Shown here: positions 37,403 through 48,420 of the stretch, in pieces | Position numbering within the stretch: the stretch's first letter is position 1 | Layout of the letters: each line of letters begins with the position of its first letter | NCBI GenBank assembly: GCA_051453625.1 | Contig: JBOZIK010000001.1 | Coordinates: 178,206,977-178,270,976, forward strand | Reading direction: 5' to 3' | DNA length: 64,000 bases | Source: Welwitschia mirabilis | Taxonomy: Eukaryota > Gnetophyta > Gnetopsida > Welwitschiales | Notes under the pieces: model-generated | Told to the model about the DNA's origin: nothing | Seen by the model: the letters and a program-made list of their open reading frames with translations, nothing else | Databases searched by the model: none | Made by a program: the position numbers and the translations under genes

Positions 37403-40400
37403 GTACGGCCTGCCCCCCACCCCTCTGAGTTTGTCTGATGGATGAAAAATAGCGGAATTTATCTGGATATCTTCTTTCAAATGGTGCATCTCCTTTTAGA
37501 GAAGTGCCCAAGTGCCGGCCTGTTGTTTACTCAAGTGTTTAGGAATACCTAGATCTGTTTGTCTGTTAAATATTTGCTAAATCTGATATTTATGTAACCT
37601 TCCCATGAATTCTGTTTCCGTTTTTTCTTTTTTTTTTTTAAATTTTTTTTGTTGATCAATATCTATTTTGTGTGGTGTTTAGTTTATTTTTTGGCGTTCA
37701 TTAAGCAATTTTACTTGAGAGTATAAAATTTCTCCATCTACCATTCCTTCGAAAATTTCTGGCGAGTTACGTGGCAAAAATCGTTATTTGCATTGCTTGG
37801 CTTGGCTTGTGTGTTTTAGCTTCAACTCCTCCTTCTCATCTTCTTCAAACCTATACCGAAATTTACCACGTTGCTCTGCCTTCACTCAATTAAATTACCA
37901 GTTCCACTTACCTAGATGTATTTTAATTGATTTTGACATTTATGTCTTTTATCTTGCCAACCCAAAACTCAGTCATGAGTTAGTTGACCGGTTTGGTTGC
38001 TTTTTGGTGACTAACAGTGCTCTTCCGTGTTTAGTTGCGAGATGTACTATCCTGGGTTTATTATATGTAAGCCTTCTAATTCAGTATGCCCATTAAAGAT
38101 CGTAGTTAGTTGCAGCTTTTACAGGTTGAGATGTAATTTATTGGTTCAAGAAAGGATTGATTTTTTTAACAGGCCAAATTATGCTATGCAACAACATGGA
38201 AATGCACTATTTTCTTCATCAGTGACGCCTTTGAAGAAATTTACCCTGTGCATTTGGAATCAGGCTTTTTCTAAATGCTTGTTTTTATTCTCTGAAATTT
38301 TACGAGTTTTCTTGTCATAATCCATTCAATTTTCTTCCAGCCTGGAAATGAATAAAGGAAAAACATCAATTAGAAGGGGCCTTTCCCAAGGGTTTTAGTC
38401 ACTGAGTATTGAATCTTTATTTAACATGAATAGTTGATATTATATAGTGGTTCAGTTTGTTCTTTGAGAAATTACAGAAAGATAGGAACAATTTCCTTGT
38501 GGTAAGTTGATATTATGTAGTTACTCAGTTTGTCTTTGAGAAGTTACACAAGGATAGTAACAATTTCCTTGTGGTAAGTCCCAGGAACCAAAATAATTTC
38601 ATGTAATGTCATAATGCTGATGGAATGAATGGATAATACAGTAATACAATATCATGTCAAATGGCAAATCTGATTTTTTCCCCTGTAGATCACTTACGCG
38701 TAAACATCATTAATTCTTTTGCCATTTTATCTTTGGAAGGCAAAATGCAATTCGACTTGAAGAAAAGGAAAAGGCTGAAAAAGAAAATGTGCTTATTATT
38801 CTGAGTCAGGCTGAAGCTTTTAAAGAGGAATTTTATAATAAGAGGAAGATAAATTGTGAGACTGGCAAAAACCACAACAGAGAAAGAGAGAAGGTAATCT
38901 TCTATTGCACTTTGATTCATGTTTCTGAGATTTCTGAGTTATTGCAATTATTTTTCCATGTGATACCTATTTATTTTTAACAGAGGACTAATCTTCTTTA
39001 ATGTAATAACAATTTACGATATTCTTTCACTGAAGCCTTATTGTCTTTGGATTCACTTGGTCAATTTTAGTTTCTATTTTTCTTAACTGTCTCATTTTTA
39101 GCTTGGACATGTTCAGTGGATGTGAGTTGATAGATCCTTTCGGATGACGTCTCCAAGTTGCAATTGTTGTTCTCTGGCCATGGGTTGGTCATACTGCAAT
39201 TGTGGCAATGGACTAACTAACGAGGTTACAAACGAGTGCAACTACTAGGAAACAACTTTCTGCATCAGCAAGTGTCTCCATAGATGGGAGATCTGTAACA
39301 CCTCTCTAGATTTTCATAATTGAATGTTTTGAAATTTCTCACTGAACGTTGAAAAAAGATATTAATTGCATATTGTTGCCAGACATGTAGAGTTCAGGCT
39401 TCTCAACTTACAATATAAGATCATTCCTCTCACATTTGTATCTTATAAATTAGTAAAAATGCTAGACAACTTTTAGAAGAAAATAATTTGAGGCTAATTT
39501 TAGCAATGAATAAGAACAAACTTTTGGCTTAGGTACATATAAATGTCTTAGATAGACCATTGATTTTCATGTGGCCGCTTTGAAGAAACGATACTATTGT
39601 CAACCATCTCTTGCCTTTGCTTCAAACCTCTATTGCTCAAGCTGCATCTTGACTGACCTAATGGGATCACTGGACTGGGCTTATATCACATCGCTTACTG
39701 CCTTATAGTCAGCATACTGTTGTGATGACAATCAAGAATCCTTCCAGAAAACTTTTAAGTTTTTTAAAGCAATTGTGACACTTTTAGGAAACAGTCAAGT
39801 GAGATATATTGATCGAGGTGCTTATGCCAGTTACTCAGGGATCTTCCAATGTCAAATAGAACTGCATAACTTTGAAGTGAAAGGAAAAAAACAACCAACA
39901 AACAAACAAACAAAAAGAGTAAAGAATTCTAGAAAGGCTGAATTCCGATGCAAACTTTGGGTACTTAGTTGAAGAAGAGGCCAAGAGAGCAGTATGTTTA
40001 ACAGTTGTAAAGCTGTATCTTCTGCATGCTTGTGCTTCTATTGTATATTTTGATTTATCTCCTATGCCTTGTTTAAATTTGATTTATGAAGTGTACGTTA
40101 TAACTTGAACTTTCTTCTAGATGACATAGATGGATAATATTCTCTATTATAGAATCAAAATGTATGATGTTTCCTATTCTAGGTCTGACACTAGTTGTGA
40201 AGTACTGTAGTTGGTCTTACCATACATTGTTGAATGCCATCTCATCTTGTTTTAGTACTTTTCTGATTTAAATCTGAAGCCGGTTTATTGCTGCTAGTTA
40301 TTATCATTATTTCTGCTTAATTTAGATGTGTTGACATGATTGAGGGAAAAAAACTCCCAGACTTCTTCGGTTTAGGTGGCTCTTTGCTGGCAGTTGTTGA

Positions 40401-41087
40401 TAACTTGATATTATGCTGTCATTTTCCATTATATTCTTGATAGCATTGCTGACCAGTGAACTGTAGAAGAGTAGGATTTGATATGATACCCATGAAAATT
40501 TCCCTGTACACAGGGCTATTCATTTAGGACCTGCAGCAAGTCATATTTCAATTAGGTCTCTGCAGCATGCTGATAATTTCTTGCATTTGTGCTTATGGGA
40601 ACTTGTGCAGTTGTTCTTGAAGAATCAAGAGAAATTTCATGCTGAAGCTGACAAGCACTATTGGAAAGCAGTTGCTGAACTTATTCCCCATGAACTGCCT
40701 TCCCTTGATAGTAAAAGAGGCGGGAAGGACAAGGACAAGAAGAAGCCATCAATAGTTATTAATCAGGGCCCAAAGCCAGGAAAACCAACTGACCTGTCTC
40801 GAATGCGTCAAATTTTGTTGAAGCTCAAGCACAACCCACCTCCCCATATGAAAGCACCTCCTCCTCCTCCCCTTCCTGCTAAAGATGGGAAAGCTGCTGC
40901 AGATGGGAAGGCTGCTGTGGATGGGAAAGCTGCTACGGATGGGAAGGCTGCTACGGATGGGAAGGCAACTGCAGAAAAGAAAGCAGCTTCATCACCAGAA
41001 TCTGCCCCTGGAACGGCCCCATCCTCTGCCGTGCCTCCACCGACTGAAAATGCATCAGCTTCAGTGCCGTCTGTTGCAGCTGCTTGA
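36951..41087 (+). CDS. CLC: Clathrin light chain, plant type (3 exons)
   Basis: Join of 36951-37402, 38740-38893 and 40611-41087; 1083 nt, 360 aa, all junctions GT-AG. Clathrin light chain binds the clathrin heavy-chain hub and regulates coat assembly in endocytosis, trans-Golgi traffic and cell-plate formation. Seen: an acidic N-terminus with a YDPRL.SQRF motif (28-37), [14 protein letters not shown] (130-143), then EWRR followed by a charged heavy-chain-binding coiled coil (about 152-210, [12 protein letters not shown]), [13 protein letters not shown] (216-228), [15 protein letters not shown] (255-269), [11 protein letters not shown], and a C-terminal DGKAA repeat (about 294-322). Order and motifs match plant CLCs; length is closer to the longer Arabidopsis CLC1 type than to the ~260 aa forms. 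ATG 36951 is the first Met in frame. Oddity: SQRFE is duplicated at 34-43. The frame is complete with no sign of decay. Confidence 0.97.
37045..37074 (+). repeat. 15 bp in-frame tandem duplication in CLC exon 1
   Basis: TTGAATCGCAGAGGT is followed by TTGAATCGCAGAGAT: one mismatch, frame kept, giving [10 protein letters not shown]. Plant clathrin light chains normally have one copy of the SQRF(D/E)SF motif. Confidence 0.9.
37403..38739 (+). other. Clathrin light chain intron 1 (1337 bp)
   Basis: Phase-2 GT-AG intron, from donor GTACGG to acceptor TTTGGAAG. It is T-rich throughout. It contains a 73 bp tandem duplication at 38433-38577. Open frames within it (37788-38096, 38027-38320) are chance frames. 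Confidence 0.93.
38433..38577. repeat. 73 bp tandem duplication in CLC intron 1
   Basis: Units 38433-38505 and 38506-38577 both run from GTTGATATTAT through CAATTTCCTTGTGGTAA. They differ by about ten substitutions and a small indel, so the event is not very recent. Confidence 0.92.
38740..38893 (+). CDS. CLC: Clathrin light chain exon 2 (residues 151-202)
   Basis: 154 nt: one base completes the split Arg codon, then 51 codons ending ...NREREK before the donor GTAATC. It encodes the charged helix [16 protein letters not shown] and [13 protein letters not shown], the heavy-chain-binding region. The length is a match to the conserved middle exon of plant CLC genes as I know the protein alignment; the frame joins cleanly to both neighbours. 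Confidence 0.95.
38894..40610 (+). other. Clathrin light chain intron 2 (1717 bp)
   Basis: Phase-0 GT-AG intron, donor GTAATC, acceptor TTGTGCAG. It contains a short CAAA/AACA simple repeat near 39892-39915. No transposon ends were seen. Confidence 0.93.
40611..41087 (+). CDS. CLC: Clathrin light chain exon 3 (residues 203-360 and stop)
   Basis: Begins [18 protein letters not shown] and ends ...VPSVAAA with TGA at 41085-41087. It holds the most conserved part of the family ([32 protein letters not shown]), a poly-Pro stretch and the repetitive low-complexity tail. Confidence 0.95.
   Translation: MFLKNQEKFHAEADKHYWKAVAELIPHELPSLDSKRGGKDKDKKKPSIVINQGPKPGKPTDLSRMRQILLKLKHNPPPHMKAPPPPPLPAKDGKAAADGKAAVDGKAATDGKAATDGKATAEKKAASSPESAPGTAPSSAVPPPTENASASVPSVAAA
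40883..40973 (+). repeat. DGKAA(x) codon repeat in CLC tail
   Basis: Five tandem 18 bp units (GATGGGAAAGCTGCT plus a variable codon for Ala, Val or Thr) encode DGKAAx. Similar Lys/Asp-Gly repeats occur in the tail of Arabidopsis CLC1. The number of units is likely variable between species. Confidence 0.9.
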
Positions 41088-43839
41088 ATTCAGTGTTCAA
41101 ATGAGCTTTGAGGAGAAGTCATTAGATCGAGTCTTTTCTGCTGGCTTCCTGATTTTGATGTTTAAATTTAGCTTCAAGTAAAATTAGTAGTTCTAGTTTG
41201 TTTATTATTTTCATTAGGCTGTTTAGTTATTTGTGGTGGTGTTTTATCTAAATTGACATTTTGGTCAAATGGAGTTAAGTTGGAGAATTGTTTCTCACTG
41301 ATCTATATTTTAGTTAGAGTGTGATGTTATTTGCGAATTGAGAATGGTTATCTTTGGAGGCTTGATTTTTGCAGTCTCTTATGGAAATTTCCAATCTCAT
41401 GCTTGCTTGGGATCTGTCACTCGTGTCTTAAGAAACTGATGCTGTTGATAATGGTATTGCTAGCCTTAGTTGGATGCTTCTATAGTGTATGAGTGTAATG
41501 TTCACATGATTTAAAGAGTGCTTTTTATTTTTATTCATACTTGGTGCTACTTCTGTTCTTTCTTGAATTTAATCTTAAATGCTACAAATGCGTCTTGAAA
41601 TACTTTTGGATTTGGTTATATGTATTTGTATCACAGATTGTATATCACACATGTATAAATGAAGAAATAATTAAAACATGACAAAAATATGAACCTCATG
41701 TTTATTTTTTGTATTTTTCATGTCTTTTTTGTGATTCATTCCAGTGTATGTTGTACTTCTAGACACAATGAGTCCTGCGTTCTAAAATGCAGATCGCAAG
41801 AAAGCATGTTTAATAGCTTATTTTGTTCTGCCTCACTTAACAATCTAGCCATAAGCTGTGCTGTGAAGCGGTCGCACTGAAATCAGCATACCACTGAATA
41901 ATTTTTGTTAGAACATTTTTTTAAATAATTTTTTTCCAGTTTCTCTATAGCTTCTTGCACTCAGGAGATTATTTCTCTCAATCTTTAGTTTGTGACAGTA
42001 TTTCACGTGTAGGTAAATTACATGCTACATACAATGATGTAGGTGATTTCCATTCTAATCCTAAAGGAAGATTTAGCCATTGATAGACATGTATTCATTC
42101 ATATGCATGCATGTGTGCCCATCGATCATTTGCTTGTATGTGTGTGCTTTTGCATGTTTAGTGCAGAGAGGATGAAAACAACATATGAATGAAAATCTGA
42201 ATGATTTGAATAGGGCAGAGAGCAGTAACGATGGATTTTAAGATGGAAGCAATAAACAAGTAAAGAAACCAATAATAACAAATTTCTGGTAAAGCCTTAG
42301 AGCAAAAGGCTACACAAGAGGTGAGGTAGTTTCCTTTGTGTCATCCCAATGTAGTAATGCAGATCAATTGTCATCTGCAACAATGCTATAATGATTTCTT
42401 GTGAAGGCACTAGGCTTCTGAGCTTTGAGTATGAGACATATAACTTGGGACTAAGGGCTGATGGAGGGTTGTACACCGACCCTTGATTTAAAGTTTTAAA
42501 TACAAGAATGTTTGCAAAGCTATCTGAATCATACAAGCTTTGATTCTTTGGCATTCCTCAAAAAAGGGATACATGTCTATCTTTAAAACAGCAATATAAA
42601 ATTTTCCTTAACATTCCAGTAAGCTTTATATTCAAGGCACTACTGATATAAGTTAGCCCTTAATGATCATATTATTTCACTGTATGTCATGGTTATGCTT
42701 GCGTATGCATGTTAAACGAATTAAAGGTTGTTATTTATGTATTATTTGAGGTTGGTATTTTAGTTATAAAAACCGTTGAGCATTATTCAATCATTTTTCT
42801 ATTTATGTGGAAGCTTGCATTGTCAGCCTTGTTTTTGCCAATAACGACTTCTTAGAGGCAACATTCGTTGTCCAGTAGTAAAATTTGTGCTATGCTTCTT
42901 TGCCTGCCTTGGCATCCTTTGCTTATTAAAATGATGTGATCTTTATTCAAGGTAATTTTTAATGTTTAGTCATGAATTCATTTCTACGATTAAATCTAAT
43001 ATTCTATTCATTTGCATCAATGTATCACCCCACTGCATGCTTTCTTTTGATTACAACAGTGCTGGTTGTTGCTGTTATTGAAGTGGTTTTGAATTTAATT
43101 GTTGCTTTTATTAAATTGGTTTTTAACTTTTGCTGTTGTCTGTGTTTGTTCAGAAGCCGATATTTGTGTCATATGTGATGCAAGTTCAATACTGAAATTC
43201 ATTATGCTCTAATCGTTTGCCAACAAAGATTAATGAATATCATAATCAGATCTGATGCTAACAAAAACTAATGAGTATCATAGTCAGAAGAACCTTCCAA
43301 TTTCAAGGTCCCTTTTGCATGTGTGCTTACTGGAGACCCATCTATCATTAAAGACTCTAATTCATATTTCAGTACTCTCTGTAATGACATGTGAATGAAT
43401 ACTATTAACGTGGGGATTTGATGACAGTTTGGATGGTTTAGTTATTTTTAATGTTATTTGGAAGGTACATTTTTTGTTTTTAAAAAGCCGTCGAAGTATG
43501 TAAGAGTTTCAAGAAAAAATAACTGTAGATCAAGTTTGAAGGTTAGCCCTAAATGTAAAGAGTCCAGCACTTGATACTCCATTATCTATGAGAAATGGGT
43601 ATTATAGCTATTTTAAATACTTGAATTTAACTTAGAAATTACCCTTATGAACAAAACAAATGCAGGTAGATTCATAAAAAAATCTTGACGTAGAAAACTT
43701 AGATCTTGAAATAAGTAACTTTTGTTTTCTGGAGATATTTGTGTTTTTATTGAATGCAAAGAAATATTAAGGGTGATTTAGAATAACAAAGGGCTAGTGG
43801 AGCATAGCTAATATCGTGTGAGATTTATGGTATTCCATT
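41088..43839. other. CLC 3' UTR and downstream intergenic DNA
   Basis: The 3' UTR follows the stop; TTGT-rich and TTTATTATTTTC phrases at 41190-41250 could belong to plant poly(A) control, but no AATAAA is close, so the cleavage site is not placed. Beyond about 41700 this is AT-rich intergenic DNA with no recognised gene. It has fewer obvious transposon remains than the rest of the window. Confidence 0.5.
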
Positions 43840-44026
43840 TAAGGTGGTATAACATTCATCACTAAGTAGGAAAGTAATTAGATGTAACCCTTTTGAGGGG
43901 ATGTTGGACCCCATCTCATACCACCTAGGAAGCTCTCAACATATCTATACAGCATTCAAGCAAGCACAGGTGGGATTCAAATTCATGACTAGCTAATGAA
44001 AGTTTGATTATCTAAGTTTTAAATAA
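43840..44026 (-). repeat. tRNA-derived SINE-like element, copy 1
   Basis: On the minus strand a B box (GTCATGAATTTGAATCCCAC) is followed by a body with CTTGCTTGAATG and an end GTCCAACATCCCCTCAAAAGG. The 3' end is similar to that of 44434-44615 (GTTCAACATACCCCCAATAGG), so the two are copies of one family. The A-box side is weak. Confidence 0.6.
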
Positions 44027-44433
44027 TGGTTTTAAAAAAAAGAAAATCAAGTGTTAGATTTTCAAGACGTCATGCATGATTAATGACTTAAGAGGAAGTA
44101 GGCTTTTTCATAATTTAAATGTTAATAATGGTATGTTGGTTTTAAACAAACAATGCACTTAAAGGTGCTATATTTCTAAAATGAGAATGGGGGTGATTAT
44201 CAGAAAGATGGTGATCCCTATCAGACTTTCTTTATATTCAGGATAAAAATGCATTTATGTGCATGCAAAATTTTTTGTAACGAGATATCATGAATTTGAT
44301 ATGTCCATTTTACTTATAATCAATATATTTGTTAATGATTATGCTTATTTTGTTACATTAACATAGGCTCTTTGAAAACAAGACTAATACAATACAAATA
44401 ATAACGAAAACGATTATAGGTAACAAATAAATA

Positions 44434-44615
44434 ATAACTTGACCTATTGGGGGTATGTTGAACTTTAGATAGTGACTATACCTTTCCTTAGAAGTATAGC
44501 CATTATAATTGTCATAAGAACCTCATACTATGCCAAGCAAGACATTCAAAGAATTGAACACGTGACCTCCTAAATGAAAAATGAGTGTCCTAATAGTTGG
44601 ACTATCACTTTATTG
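44434..44615 (-). repeat. tRNA-derived SINE-like element, copy 2
   Basis: Minus-strand A box (TAGTCCAACTATTAGGACAC) and B box (GGTCACGTGTTCAATTC) at normal tRNA spacing, then a ~110 bp body ending in GTTCAACATACCCCC. It is the best-preserved SINE head in the window. No cloverleaf acceptor stem is apparent, which argues against a tRNA gene. Confidence 0.65.
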
Positions 44616-45179
44616 GCAATAATGTGACCTATGAGTCAAAATGATGGGATTTAAGTCTTAATGTCTTTGTCTTTAAATGTGAGAGAGGATAAATTTATTA
44701 CTAAGAAAGTGTATTATAGTAGTCAAATGAATTTTATGTATTTAGTTAATCAATTTTGGTTTTATACGATATTGGATTACATGTCAACTTATCTTTGTTG
44801 ATGTCCTAACGTTCTTTGGCGTTTGCAGCTATAATGATCCTATTATTGATGATGCTCATTTTTAAGTCAAAAGAGTCTTATTACCATTAATGCTTTTTGA
44901 GTTTTAGGCATCAAATGACACAACCAGTTGTCGGAAAGTCTTTGAAAGGATTTTACGCCATTAGTGAATGTTAGAACTAGTTTAATTGAAGGAATCAAAT
45001 TAAAAATAAAAGGTGCATAACATATGTGTAAATATATTACTAAATGTTAAAGATGGCATAATTGGGAATGCTCATGAATAGAAGAAACATATCAAACCAT
45101 ATAAGATAAGCTAAAATAGAGTACATGTTACAAGAAACAACTTAGTTTGTTTTCAAGATGAAGAAAGTAATGTCATTTA
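44616..45179. other. AT-rich intergenic DNA
   Basis: No gene or element recognised. It separates the SINE-like copy from the copia RNase H relic. Confidence 0.5.
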
Positions 45180-45620
45180 ATTCCTTTCTTTAATCTTAAG
45201 TTTGGAGATATTAAGTTTTTCATGAAAGTAATTGCAGTCTTCTTTATCAATTCCTTTGAGACTTCTATCAAGGTGGACTATCTTGTGTTGTTTCCCTTGG
45301 GCTAATTCTCAAATGAAATAATACTTGATGTTGATGTGCTTCACTTGGCTACAATGCACACACTAAATTAACTAACATGTGTATTATGCAAATGCTATGT
45401 TTAATCCAAGCTTGCATTAATATGTCACCAATAAGATAAGTGATGACATTGGTTTTACTATTGCGACATGTTTTTCTTTGGTAGTAGACTTATTAATGAT
45501 GTGTTGTTTCCTAGAATTTCAAGTGATTGGATTAAATTTAAGAAAGAAATAATTGTCTAATGTTAACCTATGGTCATGATAATCTCTTTACTCATGGTCT
45601 CTTCGAAGATGGTAATTTGG
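45180..45620 (-). pseudogene. Ty1/copia RNase H relic
   Basis: Minus-strand translation gives SQVKHINIKYYFI followed by ELAQGKQHKIVHL and a stretch at the place of the ADIFTK motif (SLKGIDKEDCNYFHEKL). The family pattern is RSKHI(D/E)I(R/K)YHFIRE...ADI.TKAL....F..F...LG at the C-terminus of copia pol. Stops and shifts are present. Orientation is opposite to the copia relic at 46080-48400, so they come from different insertions or an inversion. Confidence 0.65.
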
Positions 45621-46866
45621 ATGATTCTCACATGACATAATGTTAGATAATAATCTTACATGATTTCTATATTGTGTGTTTCAATATTAACTACATGTCA
45701 TAGAGATTAGTTCAATTAACTAAGAAAAGTCTCAAAAGGCACATTGTGTGATGTCATAATTGTTCATACCCTGCTTTAGTAGCATATTATAGTAAGTCTT
45801 ATAATAACTTATTGATTTGTTAGTTCTTATCAAGTAATATTCATTTCTTAGATTTATCATTATCTATATTATTTTAATTTTGTAATGTATACAACATCGA
45901 CTATTAGATGTACATGTGTTCTTATATTAGTATCAAAGGGCCTAAAGTGAATAGGGCCATGAGTAGTGCCTTACTACCTCAGGTTGTTATCCATGATTTC
46001 ATCTAGCATAGAAAAATCTTATATTGTATCTAATAAAAATTTCTTCATTTCACATGTCATAATGTTATTCTTTAGTGTTAATCATCTTGATAAGAATCTT
46101 ATTAAGGGGAGGAATAGTACAAAAGATGAAGTTACTCTTTTCTAGAGACAAACAATGTAAGACTTGAGAAGGTTAATATATGTCAAAGGAAAATGAGCAA
46201 AAGAGAAGTATGTCAATACTTTACCTACATGCTAATGATAGGTTAAAAGGGACAAAGCAGTACACAATATGGAGATAAATTGTGGACTTATTTTTTGAAG
46301 CTCAAAGTTTCATATCAACTATTAAATGCACTTATTCATCTAGAAGATCCAACATCCAAAATCATGGATGCATATAAGAAATCACGATATTATCTACATT
46401 ACATGTGGAGCTAAAGTTAATAGTAACAAATGAGTTTATTTGATATGACACGTGGATTAAGATGCAAGATTGGTATGATGAAAAGCAAGTTATATATTAG
46501 AACCTTAGTAAGTCAAATGGAGAAATTCCCTTTGTAAAATATTAAATTTTGTAAAATATGTAAAGAAAAAATTACATGAGCAAGGCTACATATTGACCAA
46601 TGAAGATCTTAAGAATTATGCATTATAGGTCCTATTAAAGAAGTACAATCCCATAATAACATCTATAGAATAACAAAAGTACATAATGGAAAAGCAACAT
46701 GCAAGTGGTTGTTAAAATTTCTATAGGTTTATGAAATCATAATGGGGTGTCATCACGATACTTTAACTACTGACTATATCAAAATGGAAGTCATGGTATT
46801 TAATGATATCAAATGGCAAATTAGTTCGTAAAAATTGAAACATCAAGAATAAATTTAATAAGATAG

Positions 46867-47032
46867 NNNNNNNNNNNNNNNNNNNNNNNNNNNNNNNNNN
46901 NNNNNNNNNNNNNNNNNNNNNNNNNNNNNNNNNNNNNNNNNNNNNNNNNNNNNNNNNNNNNNNNNNNNNNNNNNNNNNNNNNNNNNNNNNNNNNNNNNNN
47001 NNNNNNNNNNNNNNNNNNNNNNNNNNNNNNNN
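46867..47032. other. Assembly gap (166 N)
   Basis: Lies inside the copia relic between the gag-like and the pre-integrase-like parts. Confidence 0.99.
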
Positions 47033-47928
47033 TAGTAAAAACTTAACAGTCTTTGATAATGATAATTATAATAATAATATGAATTGTAAAATTAACAATA
47101 ATATTTCCTATCAGGGTATATTAACTCTTATTGTAGTAAACTTGTAATAAGATATCATACAAACTAAATAGAATATCAGAGAGATATTGATGATTAAGTT
47201 ATGATTGTAGTAAATGATAAAGTGAATAAGTTTGTAGGAATAGGTATAATGAAATTAATATTTGATGCCAGTGTGATGCCTATAAATATATGGGCACTAT
47301 TTATTTAAATATTCTGACAATATTTTATCAACTTTTGAACTGCAAAAAGTAGGATATTATATCAATTTTGGTACCAATGAGAAGAACATCTTGAGGGATT
47401 AAATAATCATGATTGATATCATGATTGTAACTAAACATAATGTTAAAGACATGTATACATTTCAGTTGCAAAGAAAAATGGTATTAGTAGTAGCTAGTAA
47501 AGGTATTGTGGGTTTATGGTATAAAAGATTTTAAGGCATGTAAACTTTAGGAATTTTAGACTATCTATTACGTTGCAAATAATACTTCCAAGATAGAAAA
47601 TTCTATCAAAGTTTGTGATAAATTCATGTAAGAGAAAATAACTAAAGCTAATAAACAAATATGAGGTAACTAGGCAAAAGATACAAAACCATTAGAACTT
47701 ATCTATTTTGATCTTGAATCCAAGGGTTAAGTTCCGATAAAAAATCTACATAAATATTTCCTATTAATATTAGATGACATTTCCTAGTATAATTAGATAT
47801 ACTTGTTACAGCATAAATTCTAAACATCCCATAAAGAAGTACAAGTAAAAATAGGGATAACAATAAGGAAACTAAGGTTTGATAATGCAGGGAAAAACAT
47901 GTCTTGTGACTGACAAGACATGATTTAA

Positions 47929-48166
47929 AAAAAAAAGAAATAAATATCACATTTTCCCATAGCTCTATATGCCTCATATCAAAAGGATGTTTGAGAAAAG
48001 AAAAATGAATAATGCTTCTTATACCAAGCTGACCTGGAGATTAAACAAAAAAAGAAAAAAAAACAACATATCACGTTTTCCCATTGCTCTATAGGTCTCA
48101 TATCAAAAGGATGTTTTAGAAAGACAAAATGAACAATGTTTATTCTACCAAGCTCACCTAGAGATG
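47929..48166. repeat. ~118 bp tandem duplication with A-rich leader
   Basis: Two units (about 47929-48046 and 48047-48166) each start with a poly-A/AAAGAAA tract and continue with CACATTTTCCCATAGCTCTAT / CACGTTTTCCCATTGCTCTA, CTCATATCAAAAGGATGTTT and a TACCAAGCT-ACCT-GAGAT end. Identity is high by eye. Two open frames on the minus strand here are by-products. Confidence 0.9.
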
Positions 48167-48420
48167 TCATTGCAAAAAGAATCAATGATAACCATGAATT
48201 CATACTAAACAAGCTTCTCACCAAAGGCCTTATCAGTGTTCTCTCATATAAGATATGAATAGAAAGAAGGTCAAATCTCTTGGGTCTTAGAATCTTTAGT
48301 TGAATAGTATACTATCATAGACAAGTTCAAAATAAACGCAAAGATTAATATAAGAAAAGAGAACTTAGTAGAATGATCAAAACAGCACATCCTTCTAATT
48401 TCGTTGAGACGTTATCCCTC

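Larger units (their letters stand above)
46080..48420 (+). pseudogene. Ty1/copia gag-integrase relic
   Basis: Plus-strand, highly decayed. Part around 46300-46560 resembles copia gag (a stretch with WYDEKQVIYQNLSKSNGE in the position of the Y..K....L...L...KM block). After an assembly gap, the GAG-pre-integrase end is seen as VCDKFM, and the integrase core starts AKDTKPLELIYFDL (about 47670-47712; family RATKPLELIHTDLCGP). Then come YFLLILDDIS (D64-like region) and LRFDNAGK at about 47870-47895 (family LRTDNGGEY). Reverse transcriptase was not found downstream. A ~118 bp tandem duplication (47929-48166) lies at the 3' side. Confidence 0.72.

Noticed and set aside
37089-37511. Antisense frame of 140 aa over CLC exon 1
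   Set aside because: It is the reverse-strand shadow of a GC-rich exon; the plus-strand product is clearly the clathrin light chain.
39775-39972. 65-aa frame in CLC intron 2 as an alternative exon
   Set aside because: It does not match any part of the light chain, and exons 2 and 3 join in frame without it.
40885-41181. Overlapping plus-strand frame in CLC exon 3
   Set aside because: Frame-shifted reading of the DGKAA repeat; low complexity with no family.
44434-44615. Functional tRNA gene
   Set aside because: A and B boxes are present at tRNA spacing, but no acceptor or anticodon stem pairs, and the sequence shares its 3' end with a second copy, which indicates a SINE.
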